A DNA stretch of 64,000 bases, from assembly GCF_021216655.1 (NCBI RefSeq), contig NZ_CP080439.1:1-64000 (forward strand). Direction: 5' to 3'. Below are positions 41,230 through 48,934 of the stretch, piece after piece. Numbering within the stretch: position 1 is the first letter of the stretch; every line of letters begins with the position of its first letter. The position numbers were made by a program, and so were the translations under genes. The stretch comes from Clavibacter michiganensis. GTDB taxonomy: Bacteria; Actinomycetota; Actinomycetes; Actinomycetales; Microbacteriaceae. The notes beneath the pieces are model-generated. The model was not told where the DNA came from, searched no databases, and saw nothing but the letters and a program-made list of their open reading frames with translations.

Positions 41230-41898
41230 TCAGTCGTTATTTGACGGCTCTTCTTTCGCGATAAGGTCGCGAATCGCGGAATCTACTACGGCAATCTCGT
41301 CCGGCTCCAGCTCATCAAGCGAACGTGCGGCGAGCTTCGTCACGCCGACTGCGCGCATGGACGCTGCTAGCCGTAGCTGTGAGTCAATGCGCTGTGCCTC
41401 ATCATCCGGCGATGTGCCAAGGAGATAATCTGTCGGCACCTCAAGGAACTCCGACAGGGCATTGACCAAGGAGTGAGAGCCAGCGCCGTCGACGAACGCG
41501 CGCCATTCCCGCAGGGACAGGATGTTGCCGCTGCTCGCGAGCGCGGCGCGTGCCTTCGTGTAGGCGGCCTCTGAATCGGCCCTCAAGCCGGCGGCCTCGA
41601 GGGCAAGCCTTGCTCGGTCCGCGCGGACCACCTCATGGGCGTCATCTCCAGTCGTGATGCCGGCTCGCCGGGCTGCGCGCGACACGAGATCGAGGGGGTC
41701 ATCCCCCACGGTCCGGCACAACATGACGAGCTCGACCACGGTGACGGGGCGCTTGCCGTTGAGGATCCGGTAGAGCATGTCGTGGGTGATCGACGACCGT
41801 TCCGCCCAAGTGCGCACGCTGAGGCGGGACGCGCCCTGCGCTGCGCGAAGTTCGGTGGCAAGAGCCTCGTGCAGGGCTCGTGCAGAGGTCTCGCTCAT
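41230..41898 (-). CDS. XRE-family repressor with two HTH regions (ImmR-like)
   Basis: 222 residues. N-terminal HTH about 25-75 (SVRTWAERSSITHDMLYRIL, NGKRPVTVVELVMLCRTVG). A second HTH-like region lies near 140-170 (SLREWRAFVDGAG, LSEFLEVPTDYLLGTSPD). The C-terminal 50 residues are helical and acidic. ATG 41898 has GGGTGGA upstream; GTG 41907 is an alternative. Its promoter carries the operator at 41943-41960, and the same arms occur before the transfer operon, so it probably represses itself and transfer until ImmA-like cleavage. Confidence 0.85.
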   Translation of the reverse strand: MSETSARALHEALATELRAAQGASRLSVRTWAERSSITHDMLYRILNGKRPVTVVELVMLCRTVGDDPLDLVSRAARRAGITTGDDAHEVVRADRARLALEAAGLRADSEAAYTKARAALASSGNILSLREWRAFVDGAGSHSLVNALSEFLEVPTDYLLGTSPDDEAQRIDSQLRLAASMRAVGVTKLAARSLDELEPDEIAVVDSAIRDLIAKEEPSNND

Positions 41899-41942
41899 CT
41901 GATCCACCCAAAAACGCTAGCAGGCGCCTTGCCCGCAGTCTG

Positions 41943-41960
41943 TGTTGCAAATTTACAACA
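41943..41960. promoter_or_regulatory. Autoregulatory operator of the HTH repressor
   Basis: TGTTGCA-AATT-TACAACA, 45 bp upstream of the repressor ATG. Arms are identical to 38584-38601; only the 4-bp centre differs. A second TTGCAAC half-site follows at 41972-41978. Only one mismatch breaks the symmetry. Confidence 0.8.
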
Positions 41961-41997
41961 GACTGGCTACTTTGCAACCATGCCACCAGCTGTCCCC

Positions 41998-42162
41998 TCA
42001 CGCAGTCAGCGCGAAGACGAGCGCGTTGGCGACACCAACAGCTGCAGCGCCCGCGAGGATGACCCAGACCCAGCCTCGACGAGGGCGAGCAGGTCTAGGA
42101 GCGATCGGGGACGCGCGCGTAGCCCGTGGTCGGGCGGCCTGTTCGGTGCGCATGAGATCCAC
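41998..42162 (-). CDS. Small single-helix membrane protein
   Basis: 54 residues from GTG 42162 (GGAGG upstream) or 51 from ATG 42153. A basic Pro/Arg-rich N-terminus is followed by one C-terminal membrane helix, WVWVILAGAAAVGVANALVF, ending almost at the last residue. It lies between the repressor operator and the divergent ribbon-helix-helix gene. It could be a tail-anchored small protein. Function unknown. Confidence 0.4.
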   Translation of the reverse strand: MDLMRTEQAARPRATRASPIAPRPARPRRGWVWVILAGAAAVGVANALVFALTA

Positions 42163-42255
42163 TGTGCCTCCACGGGCGCGGCCGCCGCGCGCAGTGCGCA
42201 CAGGCGGGCCGAGCTCGCCGTGAGGGTCGATCGGTCCGACACACCGCGCCGCATC

Positions 42256-42272
42256 CCTGAATCTGATTCAGG
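42256..42272. promoter_or_regulatory. Perfect 17-bp palindrome before ribbon-helix-helix gene
   Basis: CCTGAATC-T-GATTCAGG, 20 bp upstream of the ATG at 42292. Position and symmetry suggest the operator of the small DNA-binding protein encoded next. Confidence 0.65.
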
Positions 42273-42291
42273 TTCACGGGAGGATCGCGTC

Positions 42292-42510
42292 ATGCCACAG
42301 ATCAGCAAGGGTGCCCGGGAGCTGCTCGTCACGCGACCGAACACGAGTGTCGTTACTGCCGCCCGCCGGCGTGTTGACGATCTCGGCTACAAGTCGATGA
42401 GCGACTACCTCGCAGCTCTCATCGCGCGCGATGTTCAGATGCCCGACCTGGCGCCCTTGCCTGTCGACCGATCCACTCGCCAGGAGCTGCCCATCGCAGA
42501 CGTCGCTTAA
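42292..42510 (+). CDS. Small ribbon-helix-helix-type DNA-binding protein
   Basis: 72 residues: MPQISKGARELLVTRPNTSV, VDDLGYKSMSDYLAALIARDV, then a Pro-rich tail. The strand-helix-helix order and the SxSDYLAALI helix are those of CopG-type proteins that control plasmid copy number or act as antitoxins. No toxin gene adjoins. GGAGGA precedes the ATG. It sits immediately before rep, so replication control is plausible. Confidence 0.65.
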   Translation: MPQISKGARELLVTRPNTSVVTAARRRVDDLGYKSMSDYLAALIARDVQMPDLAPLPVDRSTRQELPIADVA

Positions 42511-42515
42511 ACGAA

Positions 42516-42543
42516 GGAGCCCGCCGCTTCCGCGACGGGCTCC
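42516..42543 (+). terminator. Hairpin terminator
   Basis: GGAGCCCG pairs with CGGGCTCC around a 12-nt loop, six bases after the stop of the ribbon-helix-helix gene. A U-tract is absent. Confidence 0.6.
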
Positions 42544-42549
42544 TGCACG

Positions 42550-42567
42550 TGTTGTAGCTCTAACCCT
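42550..42567. promoter_or_regulatory. Degenerate copy of the transfer operator before rep
   Basis: TGTTGTA-GCTC-TAACCCT shares 12 of its first 13 bases with 38584-38596 (TGTTGCA-GCTC-TA) but its right arm has decayed. It lies 66 bp upstream of the rep ATG and might let the same repressor weakly influence replication. Confidence 0.4.
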
Positions 42568-42632
42568 CATCGCTGCCAGGCCAGGAGGTTCGAGCTAAGG
42601 AAGTTCCACCAGCCCTCACGGGAGGCTTCGCT

Positions 42633-44594
42633 ATGTCCGCCACTGTACCGCACGATGCGGTATTTGCACCCGCGCGCGCCCAATTCGGGCAGGCGTGGGA
42701 GCTCACGCGCCGCCTGAGCCCGCGCGACCAGGTACGCGCGATGATCCGCGACGCCTACGGCCGGCTCGACGGGAACAGCTACCCCCGGCTGCACCGGCTC
42801 GGCGCCGTGGCGCCGTCGACGCCGTGGGCGATCCGCCTGGCGGACTCCGCCGGCCGGTACCGGCTGCTGTGCTTCGACTTCGACGGCAAGGACAGCACGG
42901 GCGTGGTCCCGGAGCTGATGGAGCAGGCGCAGGACCAGGCGGCGGTGCTCTCGCGCACGCTCGACGAGCTCGCGATCGCGCACGTCCTCTGCCGGTCTTC
43001 CGGCGCCGGCGGTCGCCACGTGTGGGTCGCCGTGGCCGGCGGCGCCGAGGCTGCCCAGGTCGGCGCCCTCGCGGCGGCCGCGCACGCGTGCTTCCGCACG
43101 CTGGACCACGGGATGCTCCGCAACCCGGCTGAGGGTGCCGCCCGTCCCCCGCTGTCCCCGCACCGCGACGGCTCGTCGTCGACGATCCTCGCCGGCGACG
43201 TCGACGTGCTCCTGGCGCCGTCGACGACGCCGGCAGACCTGGACGCGCTCACCGCGCTCCTCCTCGAGCGCGCGCCGGCGCCGCGCGCGGCCGACAGCGC
43301 CCCGTCGGGCCCTGTCGACGTCCGCCACCGCGCGCACCGCGAGCTCAGCCGCGCGGGAGCGGCGCACATGGCTACGATCGACGGCGGTGGGAACCCGTCG
43401 TGGACGGGTTTCATGTGCCTCCTGGCGGCCGCGAACGCCGGCTGGACCTTCGGCGACGTCGAGCATGCGGCCCGGACGGCGCCGGGGATGGAGCACTACC
43501 GGACCAAGAACACCGGCCGTGGCGGCCGCCGCGCCCGCAGCGCCGCTGAGGCACGGGAGCGCCTGGAGCGGCAGTGGTCCCACGCCCAGCAGTACGCGGC
43601 CGTCCAGCGGCCGCTCCCGGCCCGCCGCGAGCCGCAGGACCTCACGGAGCTCCACGCGATCGTCGCCGACGTCGACGCCATCCTCACGTCCTTCCGCGTC
43701 ACCCCCGGCCGGTGGGGCCGCAGCGAGGCAGACGCCTCCCGGCGCTCAATCCTCACCGCGCTCACCTACCTCACGCTCCAGACCGGGAAGCGGACCGTGG
43801 CGGCCTCGATCCGGGATCTCGCCCTCATGGCAGGCCTTGGCCGCAGCACCGCGCAGCGGGCCCTCCAGGCCCTCACGGAGGCCGGCTTCGTCGTCCGCGT
43901 CGCCACCGCAGACGGCGGCAACGCCGCGGAATGGCGGGTGACCTGGCGACTTTCCACAGCACACGGTGCAGTTGGGTCACAACCACTAAATAACCCCCGC
44001 CCCCCTGCCGAACTGTTCGCGCATCGCGCCGAGCTTGTTGCTCTCCTCGAGCACGAACTCGTCGACCAGCGACACGACCTGTTCACCCGGCCGGGCCTCG
44101 GACACCTCGCCGGCAGGCTCTACGCCACGCTCGGCCAGCACACCGCTCTCACCGTCGACGGTGCCGCCCGGATCCTCGGCATGAGCAGCCGCCACACCGC
44201 GACGATCCTCAGCCGGCTCCGCCAGCATCGCCTCATCAAGATCCATAGAGACGGGTGGGCGCGAGCTGTGCGGGATCTCCGGGACGCCGCGGCCCGCGTC
44301 GTAGACGTCGCTGGGATCCTCGTCGACCGGGCGCACCGGTACCAGGCGGAGCGGGAGGTCTGGGCCTGGTGGAACGCCGAGCTCACGACGATGCACACCA
44401 CTCCCCGAGCCCGACCCCGACGTCCCACCGTGTCGAGCCGGCCCCTATTCGCGGCGCCGACCGCGGGCGAGCGCGTCTGGCCCCGCTACCCGCGAGCGGC
44501 GACCCGTGCGGACCATCGTGCAGCTCGAGCGCTCGTCCTTGCCGGCGCCCTCAACCCGGAGGCCCGCTGGCAGTACCTCGGCGAGGCCGCGTAA
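42633..44594 (+). CDS. rep: Plasmid replication initiator with primase-like (AEP) domain and winged helices
   Basis: 653 residues. The N-terminal half carries archaeo-eukaryotic primase-type motifs: Asp82 and Asp84 in LLCFDFDGKD, His129 in GAGGRHVWVAV, His177 in PLSPHRDGSSS. The C-terminal half holds winged-helix segments (VAASIRDLALMAGLGRSTAQ, DGAARILGMSSRHTATILS). Prim-Pol type Rep proteins start replication of actinobacterial plasmids. GGGAGG precedes the ATG. The C-terminal 40 residues are repeated in decayed form at 46518-46634. The gene end overlaps the convergent membrane-protein gene by 44 bp. Confidence 0.82.
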   Translation: MSATVPHDAVFAPARAQFGQAWELTRRLSPRDQVRAMIRDAYGRLDGNSYPRLHRLGAVAPSTPWAIRLADSAGRYRLLCFDFDGKDSTGVVPELMEQAQDQAAVLSRTLDELAIAHVLCRSSGAGGRHVWVAVAGGAEAAQVGALAAAAHACFRTLDHGMLRNPAEGAARPPLSPHRDGSSSTILAGDVDVLLAPSTTPADLDALTALLLERAPAPRAADSAPSGPVDVRHRAHRELSRAGAAHMATIDGGGNPSWTGFMCLLAAANAGWTFGDVEHAARTAPGMEHYRTKNTGRGGRRARSAAEARERLERQWSHAQQYAAVQRPLPARREPQDLTELHAIVADVDAILTSFRVTPGRWGRSEADASRRSILTALTYLTLQTGKRTVAASIRDLALMAGLGRSTAQRALQALTEAGFVVRVATADGGNAAEWRVTWRLSTAHGAVGSQPLNNPRPPAELFAHRAELVALLEHELVDQRHDLFTRPGLGHLAGRLYATLGQHTALTVDGAARILGMSSRHTATILSRLRQHRLIKIHRDGWARAVRDLRDAAARVVDVAGILVDRAHRYQAEREVWAWWNAELTTMHTTPRARPRRPTVSSRPLFAAPTAGERVWPRYPRAATRADHRAARALVLAGALNPEARWQYLGEAA

Positions 44595-45030
44595 CTACCG
44601 TGACTCTCTGCGGAGCCGGTGCAGTCGTGGCCGAGGCCGCATTGGTCCTGGGGAGGGTCCAAATTGGTACCGCGCTTCTCAGCGCCATGGGCAATACGTT
44701 GCCCGCCAATATCGCCACCGTCCACAGAGGTGACGCCGTCGCCAGATATGCCGCTGCGATTGCTACGCCTAAGACAGCGCCATGAATTAGTGCGCCCATG
44801 TTTCTATGGCGCGTGTAGCGCGTTGCTGTGAAGACTGCGAGCCCGGGTAATACCGCTAGTGCTCCGGTGGCGGGATCAAGAATCGCGTCTTGAGATGTCC
44901 CTACAACTTCCCTATATCCGTCTATTAACCCTGAAACGAACGCGAAGATGCATAGGAATGCGACAGTCACAATTCCGTGGGTCAGTTTCTCACGAAGGGG
45001 TGCGACTGCATCCGCGGACGAGTTGCTCAT
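44551..45030 (-). CDS. Four-helix membrane protein, paralogue of 11857-12231
   Basis: 159 residues. Four membrane helices; helix 1 (LCIFAFVSGLIDGYREV) matches the paralogue, and HG in GALIHGAVLG aligns with its LHGS. The last 35 residues are a basic Pro/Thr/Ala tail encoded across the end of rep, perhaps the result of read-in after a rearrangement. Lower GC than rep. Function unknown. Confidence 0.6.
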   Translation of the reverse strand: MSNSSADAVAPLREKLTHGIVTVAFLCIFAFVSGLIDGYREVVGTSQDAILDPATGALAVLPGLAVFTATRYTRHRNMGALIHGAVLGVAIAAAYLATASPLWTVAILAGNVLPMALRSAVPIWTLPRTNAASATTAPAPQRVTVVTRPRRGTASGPPG

Positions 45031-45414
45031 GTAGCCGATCGTAGGGTCTGCTGCAAGCGCTTGCCGCCGTGCTGCGACCCCTGTTCGGGACTGTTCCCGC
45101 ACCTGTGGGCGCTCCTACGCCGGCCGGGCCGGCGGGTGAAGCCGTGCCGGCCCCGGGTGCCGCTGCGCAGCGCCGTCATGGCCCTGGCGGGCCCTCTGTT
45201 TTGCCGTCAAGCCTTCGGCAGCATACGGGCGTCTGGCGTCCGCGCAAGCGACTGCGCCGCCGTCTCCGCCGACATTTCCGGGACGCGGTCGCGCGCTCCC
45301 TTATTTCGCCCCGGAAAGCTCTCCCCCACCGCCCTAAGGGTTCCGCTCCACCCGGTCGCCATAGCGGCGACAAGCGCCTTCACGGCAAAACAACGAGTGG
45401 AAGGGAGAACACAA
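45031..45414. other. Non-coding stretch between membrane-protein gene and DUF3560 remnant
   Basis: 384 bp, GC-rich, with short inverted G/C repeats (for example GCCGGCCGGGCCGGC at 45118-45132) but no iterons, DnaA-box clusters or convincing gene. Its place next to rep would suit an origin, yet the sequence gives no positive signal. Confidence 0.4.
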
Positions 45415-46399
45415 GTGAATGTCACCGAGAAAACCATCAGTCCCAGCGGATCCGCCGAGTCGAGCCCGCTCACGATTACCCGGACCCACGAGGAGGGCAC
45501 GAGCTGCGGGGACGGCACCGCGGAGATCCTCAAGCGCGAGGGCTGGCGCTGGGGGCGGAGCAGCGGATCCTGGTACGTCTCGCGCAGCCGCGACAGGCTG
45601 CCGAACCCCTGGAAGATTCAGCGCATCGTCGCCGCTCTCGGCGCCGCCGGCTTCGCCGTCGACGCCGAGGTGAGCACCGACATCCGGCCGGTGGCCGAGG
45701 TCGAGGCCGCGAAGATCGAGCGGCAGGCCGACCGCGTCGACGCGCTGGACGCGAAGGCCGAGCGGAAGGCGATCGCGGAGGTCGAGGCCGGCGGAGCGCG
45801 CCGCGGCCGCGCTCCGCCGGCTCCGCGAGGGCGGCGAGCCGATCAAGGTCGGGCAGCACGCCGCAGGACGTCACCGGAACGCGATCGACAAGGCCCACGC
45901 CGCCCTCGGCCGGTCCGTCGAGGCCGGCCGCGACGCCGAGCGCGCCCGCGGCCGCGCGGACGCGGCACGCATCACCACCGATGCGCGCTACTCCCCCGTC
46001 ACCGTCACCGTCACCGTCGCCAACCGCATCGAGAGGCTCGGCGCCGCGCTCCGCAAGCTCGAACGCAGGCTCGCCGAGGACGTCTAGGACTCCGAGTGCG
46101 GCTACCGCCCCGCCACGGCCAAGGAGCAGGCGCGCCGCGCCGAGGGCGTCGCCCCGTACCTCGAGGAGAAGCCCGACCAAGTCGCCGACTGGAAGGGCGT
46201 GCGCGTTGGGCAGATCGCCACCGGGCGCGCGGCCGGGTACGACCGGACCAACGTGCAGAAGGGCGAGCACGTCAAGATCCGCGGCGCCTGGCGCCGCGTC
46301 GTCTGCGTCAACCTCAAGACGGTGAGCCTGGAGACCGGCTACACCTGGACCGACACCACGCCCTATGCGGAGATCCAGGAACTCCTCCGGCCCGCGTAG
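45415..46399 (+). pseudogene. DUF3560-domain protein, frameshifted and with in-frame stop
   Basis: GTG start after GGGAGAA. The first frame encodes LTITRTHEEGTSCGDGTAEI and REGWRWGRSSGSWYVSRSRD, typical of DUF3560. Near 45800 the reading must shift to the next frame, which continues GGEPIKVGQHAAGRHRNAI and VTVANRIERLGAALRKLERR, meets TAG at 46085-46087, then resumes GEHVKIRGAWRRVVCVNLKT to 46399. Two independent lesions indicate decay. Such proteins sit beside rep on many actinobacterial plasmids. Confidence 0.8.
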
Positions 46400-46517
46400 A
46401 CCCGCGGCCCGGGATCTTCTTCGACGCAGGCGGGGATCCCGGGCGCCTCTCCCCCGGACAGGCCCTCCAAGCTGTTATGTGGCCGCGCGCGGGGCCTGGA
46501 GCGGGTCAGGCTTCACG

Positions 46518-46634
46518 CTCACCACGATCAGCATGACTCCCGGGGCGCGCCGACGCCCGTCCCTGTTGAGCCGGCCTCTCCGCGCCGAACTGGCCGTGGG
46601 CGAGCGCGTCTGGCACCGGTAGCCACGGGCATGC
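46518..46634 (+). pseudogene. Remnant of a rep C-terminus
   Basis: The frame LTTISMTPGARRRPSLLSRP, then GERVWHR, TAG, PRA aligns with LTTMHTTPRARPRRPTVSSRP, GERVWPRYPRA at the end of the intact Rep. Only about 38 codons remain and the tyrosine codon has become a stop. It shows that another rep gene once ended here. Confidence 0.7.
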
Positions 46635-46678
46635 AGCCGTGCCGGCCTCCGTGTAGCTCCAGCTGCCGCCGGCTATGG

Positions 46679-46791
46679 CTAGCTAGATAGCTAGATAGAC
46701 GACTCCCTAGATAGAGAGCTAGCGGTATATCTGTATAGGTAGCTAGCTCTCTAGCTAGGTTGCTAGATAGCTCTCTAGCTAGCTATACTAG
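46679..46791. repeat. CTAG-repeat centromere-like site (parS candidate)
   Basis: Twelve CTAG tetramers in 113 bp, mostly as GCTAG or CTAGATAG units, ending 5 bp before the parA ATG. CTAG is otherwise rare in this window. The pattern TCTAGCTAGATAG returns at the stop codon of the second partition gene (47925-47936). Clustered short repeats overlapping the par promoter are expected for a type Ib centromere and operator. Confidence 0.8.
46760..46789 (+). promoter_or_regulatory. parA promoter within the CTAG array
   Basis: -35 TTGCTA (46760-46765), 18-bp spacer, -10 TATACT (46784-46789). The start of transcription would fall at or next to the ATG at 46796, so the parA mRNA may be leaderless. Both boxes lie inside repeats, which would give autoregulation. 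Confidence 0.6.
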
Positions 46792-46795
46792 AAGC

Positions 46796-47569
46796 ATGGA
46801 AGCGATCATGGTCTACAGCGAGTCAGGCGGGGTCTCGAAGACCACGACCGCGGTGTCACTCGCCACTGTTGCCGCCATTGGCGGTCGGAGGGTCACCCTT
46901 GTCGATCTTGACCCTCGAGCCGCGGCCAGTCGATGGCTTGGAGTAGAACCCAAGGAACCCGGACTCGACGTTGGCGCCATTCTCGCCGATCCTGAGCCAA
47001 ACGGGTGGATGGACGACATGGCCGTACCCTCCCGGTGGCATCCCAATCTCAGCGTGCTGCCATCTAGCCGCAGCGTCTCCATTCGAGAAGGGGAGCAGGC
47101 CGACTACGCCGAGCTCCGGTTGAAGGCATCTCTTGAGGGAACGACCGCCGACCTTGTGATCTTCGATTGCCCCAATCGGCAGGGCGGTCCTCTGACCCTG
47201 TCGGCGCTGAACGCGTCGGACGCAGTCGTCTACGCGGCGAAGGCCGACGAAGATGGTGTCAGCGGAGTAGAAGGGGCGATGGTCAGCGTGCAGCGGTTCC
47301 GCGACTCGCGCAGGCTCCTTGGTGCGACGGACAAACTCCGGGAAGCCGGGATCGTTGTAGGGGCGTTTCGGGGTATGACGGTAATGCGGCGTATCGAACA
47401 ATATGCGCTCGATGAGCTTGGGGGACTGGGGTCAGTGCTGTACCCGCTTGTTCCAGACCGCGCTGTTGTTCAAGACGTTCGCGCCACTCACGAGTGGTAC
47501 GGAGACTTTCGGAAGGGTCAGCCTGTCGTAGACGCCTACTCGGAGATCTTGACAAAGGTTGTCTCATGA
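46796..47569 (+). CDS. parA: Partition ATPase ParA
   Basis: 257 residues. Deviant Walker A in MVYSESGGVSKTTTAVSL, Walker A' VTLVDLDPRAAASRWLG, Walker B LVIFDCPNRQGG. No N-terminal DNA-binding domain, so a small type Ib ParA, which moves plasmids over the nucleoid. Starts at ATG 46796 (possibly leaderless) or ATG 46808 with GGAAG upstream. Its stop overlaps the next gene by four bases. Confidence 0.9.
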   Translation: MEAIMVYSESGGVSKTTTAVSLATVAAIGGRRVTLVDLDPRAAASRWLGVEPKEPGLDVGAILADPEPNGWMDDMAVPSRWHPNLSVLPSSRSVSIREGEQADYAELRLKASLEGTTADLVIFDCPNRQGGPLTLSALNASDAVVYAAKADEDGVSGVEGAMVSVQRFRDSRRLLGATDKLREAGIVVGAFRGMTVMRRIEQYALDELGGLGSVLYPLVPDRAVVQDVRATHEWYGDFRKGQPVVDAYSEILTKVVS

Positions 47570-47931
47570 CCGACGAGAAGAGGGAGCGTCCGACCTTCCC
47601 CATGCGCCGCACACCGCGGCCTGCTCCCGACCTCGGCAGGGACCCGATCGACGTCCCGCCATCGCGAACCGTGACCGCAGATATGCCGCAGGGGACCGAA
47701 GTGCAGTCCGGTCCGGCTCCGGCGGCTGCTCAGTCACCTAATCGGAGCGTGACAGTGCAGCTGCCCAAGCGGGACGTGACGGTGCAACTGGGTACCCGCG
47801 TCGGAGTGCGCACCAAGGACCTCCTGGACTACGTGAAGGCGACGCAGGACCAAGACATTCGGGTGTCCATCGAGCTTGCGGTCGAGGCGATGTTCGGCCA
47901 CCTCCTCCCGACAGACGAGTCGTCTAGCTAG
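47566..47931 (+). CDS. Partition adaptor, ParB-like with ribbon-helix-helix C-terminus
   Basis: 121 residues. The N-terminal 60 are Pro/Arg-rich and unstructured, as needed to stimulate ParA. A strand motif is repeated (RSVTVQLP, RDVTVQL), then GVRTKDLLDYVKATQ and RVSIELAVEAMFGHLL, consistent with a ribbon-helix-helix DNA binder. Start and ParA stop overlap (ATGA). The stop codon itself lies in a CTAGCTAG repeat. Confidence 0.78.
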   Translation: MTDEKRERPTFPMRRTPRPAPDLGRDPIDVPPSRTVTADMPQGTEVQSGPAPAAAQSPNRSVTVQLPKRDVTVQLGTRVGVRTKDLLDYVKATQDQDIRVSIELAVEAMFGHLLPTDESSS

Positions 47932-48079
47932 ATAGCACCTTGCTCCATGGCCCGGATGCCCGCCGCGGCGGGACCGGGACCGGGACCCGGACAGGTTCTC
48001 GGCGAGGACCGACCAGTAGGGGACTACGACGCCAGCAGGTGAGGGTGGTCGCCCCACGCAGCTCGAGCGCCTCCAAGCT

Positions 48080-48118
48080 CGCCCCCGGCCCTTCTCTCTC
48101 TTCCGGCCGGGGGCGTTT
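48080..48118 (+). terminator. Rho-independent-like terminator
   Basis: CGCCCCCGGCC and GGCCGGGGGCG form a perfect 11-bp stem with a 14-nt pyrimidine loop, followed by TTT. About 150 bp after the partition operon. Confidence 0.75.
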
Positions 48119-48140
48119 GGCGTCCGCGCATACTGGGTAG

Positions 48141-48290
48141 ATGACCTACGAGCTTGCGCACCGGCCCCGCACGGAGAGCGGTGCGAAGCTCGTCACCGTC
48201 GAAGCCCCGTCGAGCTGGGCGGCCATCGAGCAGCTCAAGGCGAAGATCCCAGACGGGCACGTCGTCCTCTACGTCCGGCCCCTCGGCTAG
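48141..48290 (+). CDS. Small hypothetical protein
   Basis: 49 residues: MTYELAHRPRTESGAKLVTV, SWAAIEQLKAKIPDGHVVLYV. A beta-alpha-beta pattern with good codon bias. Its stop TAG shares the palindrome CTAG with the stop of the convergent gene. No clear ribosome site; family unknown. Confidence 0.5.
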   Translation: MTYELAHRPRTESGAKLVTVEAPSSWAAIEQLKAKIPDGHVVLYVRPLG

Positions 48291-48622
48291 ACGCCGGCAT
48301 CGGCGTCCTCGTCGACGTCCGCCGGCGCTGCGTGCCGTGCAGCGAACGCCACGAGCCGGTCCGAGCGCTGCATCATCCACGCCACGGCCGCGTTCAAGGA
48401 CGCCTCTCGATGGACCCAGATCCTTTGTCCCCGCTCGTTGCGGGCGTCGGCGTAGACCTCGTACGTGAACGGGTCTCCGAGCTCGGCCCGGACCCGCATC
48501 ACGTAGCCGAGCACGGGGGAGTCCTCGACCTGGACGCGCCAGTAGCCGGCCTCCTGGTGAGCCCATGGGTGCGTCTCGACGCCGCGCACCAGACGTGTGA
48601 CGTCGCCATTCACCTTGTTCAC
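48287..48622 (-). CDS. Conserved hypothetical, paralogue of 15665-16072
   Basis: 111 residues from GTG after GGAGA. HPWAHQEAGYWRVQVED, ELGDPFTYEVYADARN, GQRIWVHREASLNAAVAWM align with the first copy without gaps. Similarity at DNA level continues about 60 bp upstream, including the ribosome site. Domain unknown. This copy lacks the long tail of the other. Confidence 0.65.
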   Translation of the reverse strand: MNKVNGDVTRLVRGVETHPWAHQEAGYWRVQVEDSPVLGYVMRVRAELGDPFTYEVYADARNERGQRIWVHREASLNAAVAWMMQRSDRLVAFAARHAAPADVDEDADAGV

Positions 48623-48709
48623 CGGGGGTCTCCTTCGTCGATCGAGTCGATGTAGGAGCATCCGGCCTTGCTCGTTGAGGAGAGTACGGACAGCCTGCGA
48701 CATGCCGAA

Positions 48710-48751
48710 AACGGTGCAGCCCACGTACTGATGTACGTGGGCTGCACCGTT
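48710..48751. terminator. Perfect 19-bp hairpin, bidirectional terminator
   Basis: AACGGTGCAGCCCACGTAC, loop TGAT, and the exact complement. It lies between the 48287 gene and the small gene downstream of the RHS gene; with A-rich and T-flanked ends it can act in both directions. The neighbouring GACATGCCGAAAACG also occurs before the gene at 59545. Confidence 0.85.
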
Positions 48752-48758
48752 CTATGCG

Positions 48759-48878
48759 TTACAGCTTTGGATCATCCTTCCGCCGCGCGCGCGCGAGATA
48801 AATTGTGACGGCAATTACGGCAACTAGGATGCCGACGAGTACGCCGATTACTGCAGAGTCAGAGAATATGTCACCCAT
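48759..48878 (-). CDS. 39-residue single-helix membrane peptide, possible RHS immunity protein
   Basis: MGDIFSDSAVIGVLVGILVA continues as a single membrane helix to about residue 27, then ARARRKDDPKL on the cytoplasmic side. ATG preceded by GGTGAG. It starts 57 bp after the stop of the secreted RHS gene on the same strand, before a strong terminator, exactly where immunity genes of RHS toxins are found. The toxin tip is hydrophobic and Gly-rich, so a membrane immunity peptide would make sense; that role is inference. Confidence 0.5.
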   Translation of the reverse strand: MGDIFSDSAVIGVLVGILVAVIAVTIYLARARRKDDPKL

Positions 48879-48934
48879 TTACTCACCAATCCTTGTATGT
48901 CTTCACTGGGGCGCAGGGATACTGCACATGTTGA

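Noticed and set aside
42842..43414. Frames antisense to rep
   Set aside because: Typical GC-skewed shadows; no start signals, and the sense strand carries primase-like motifs.
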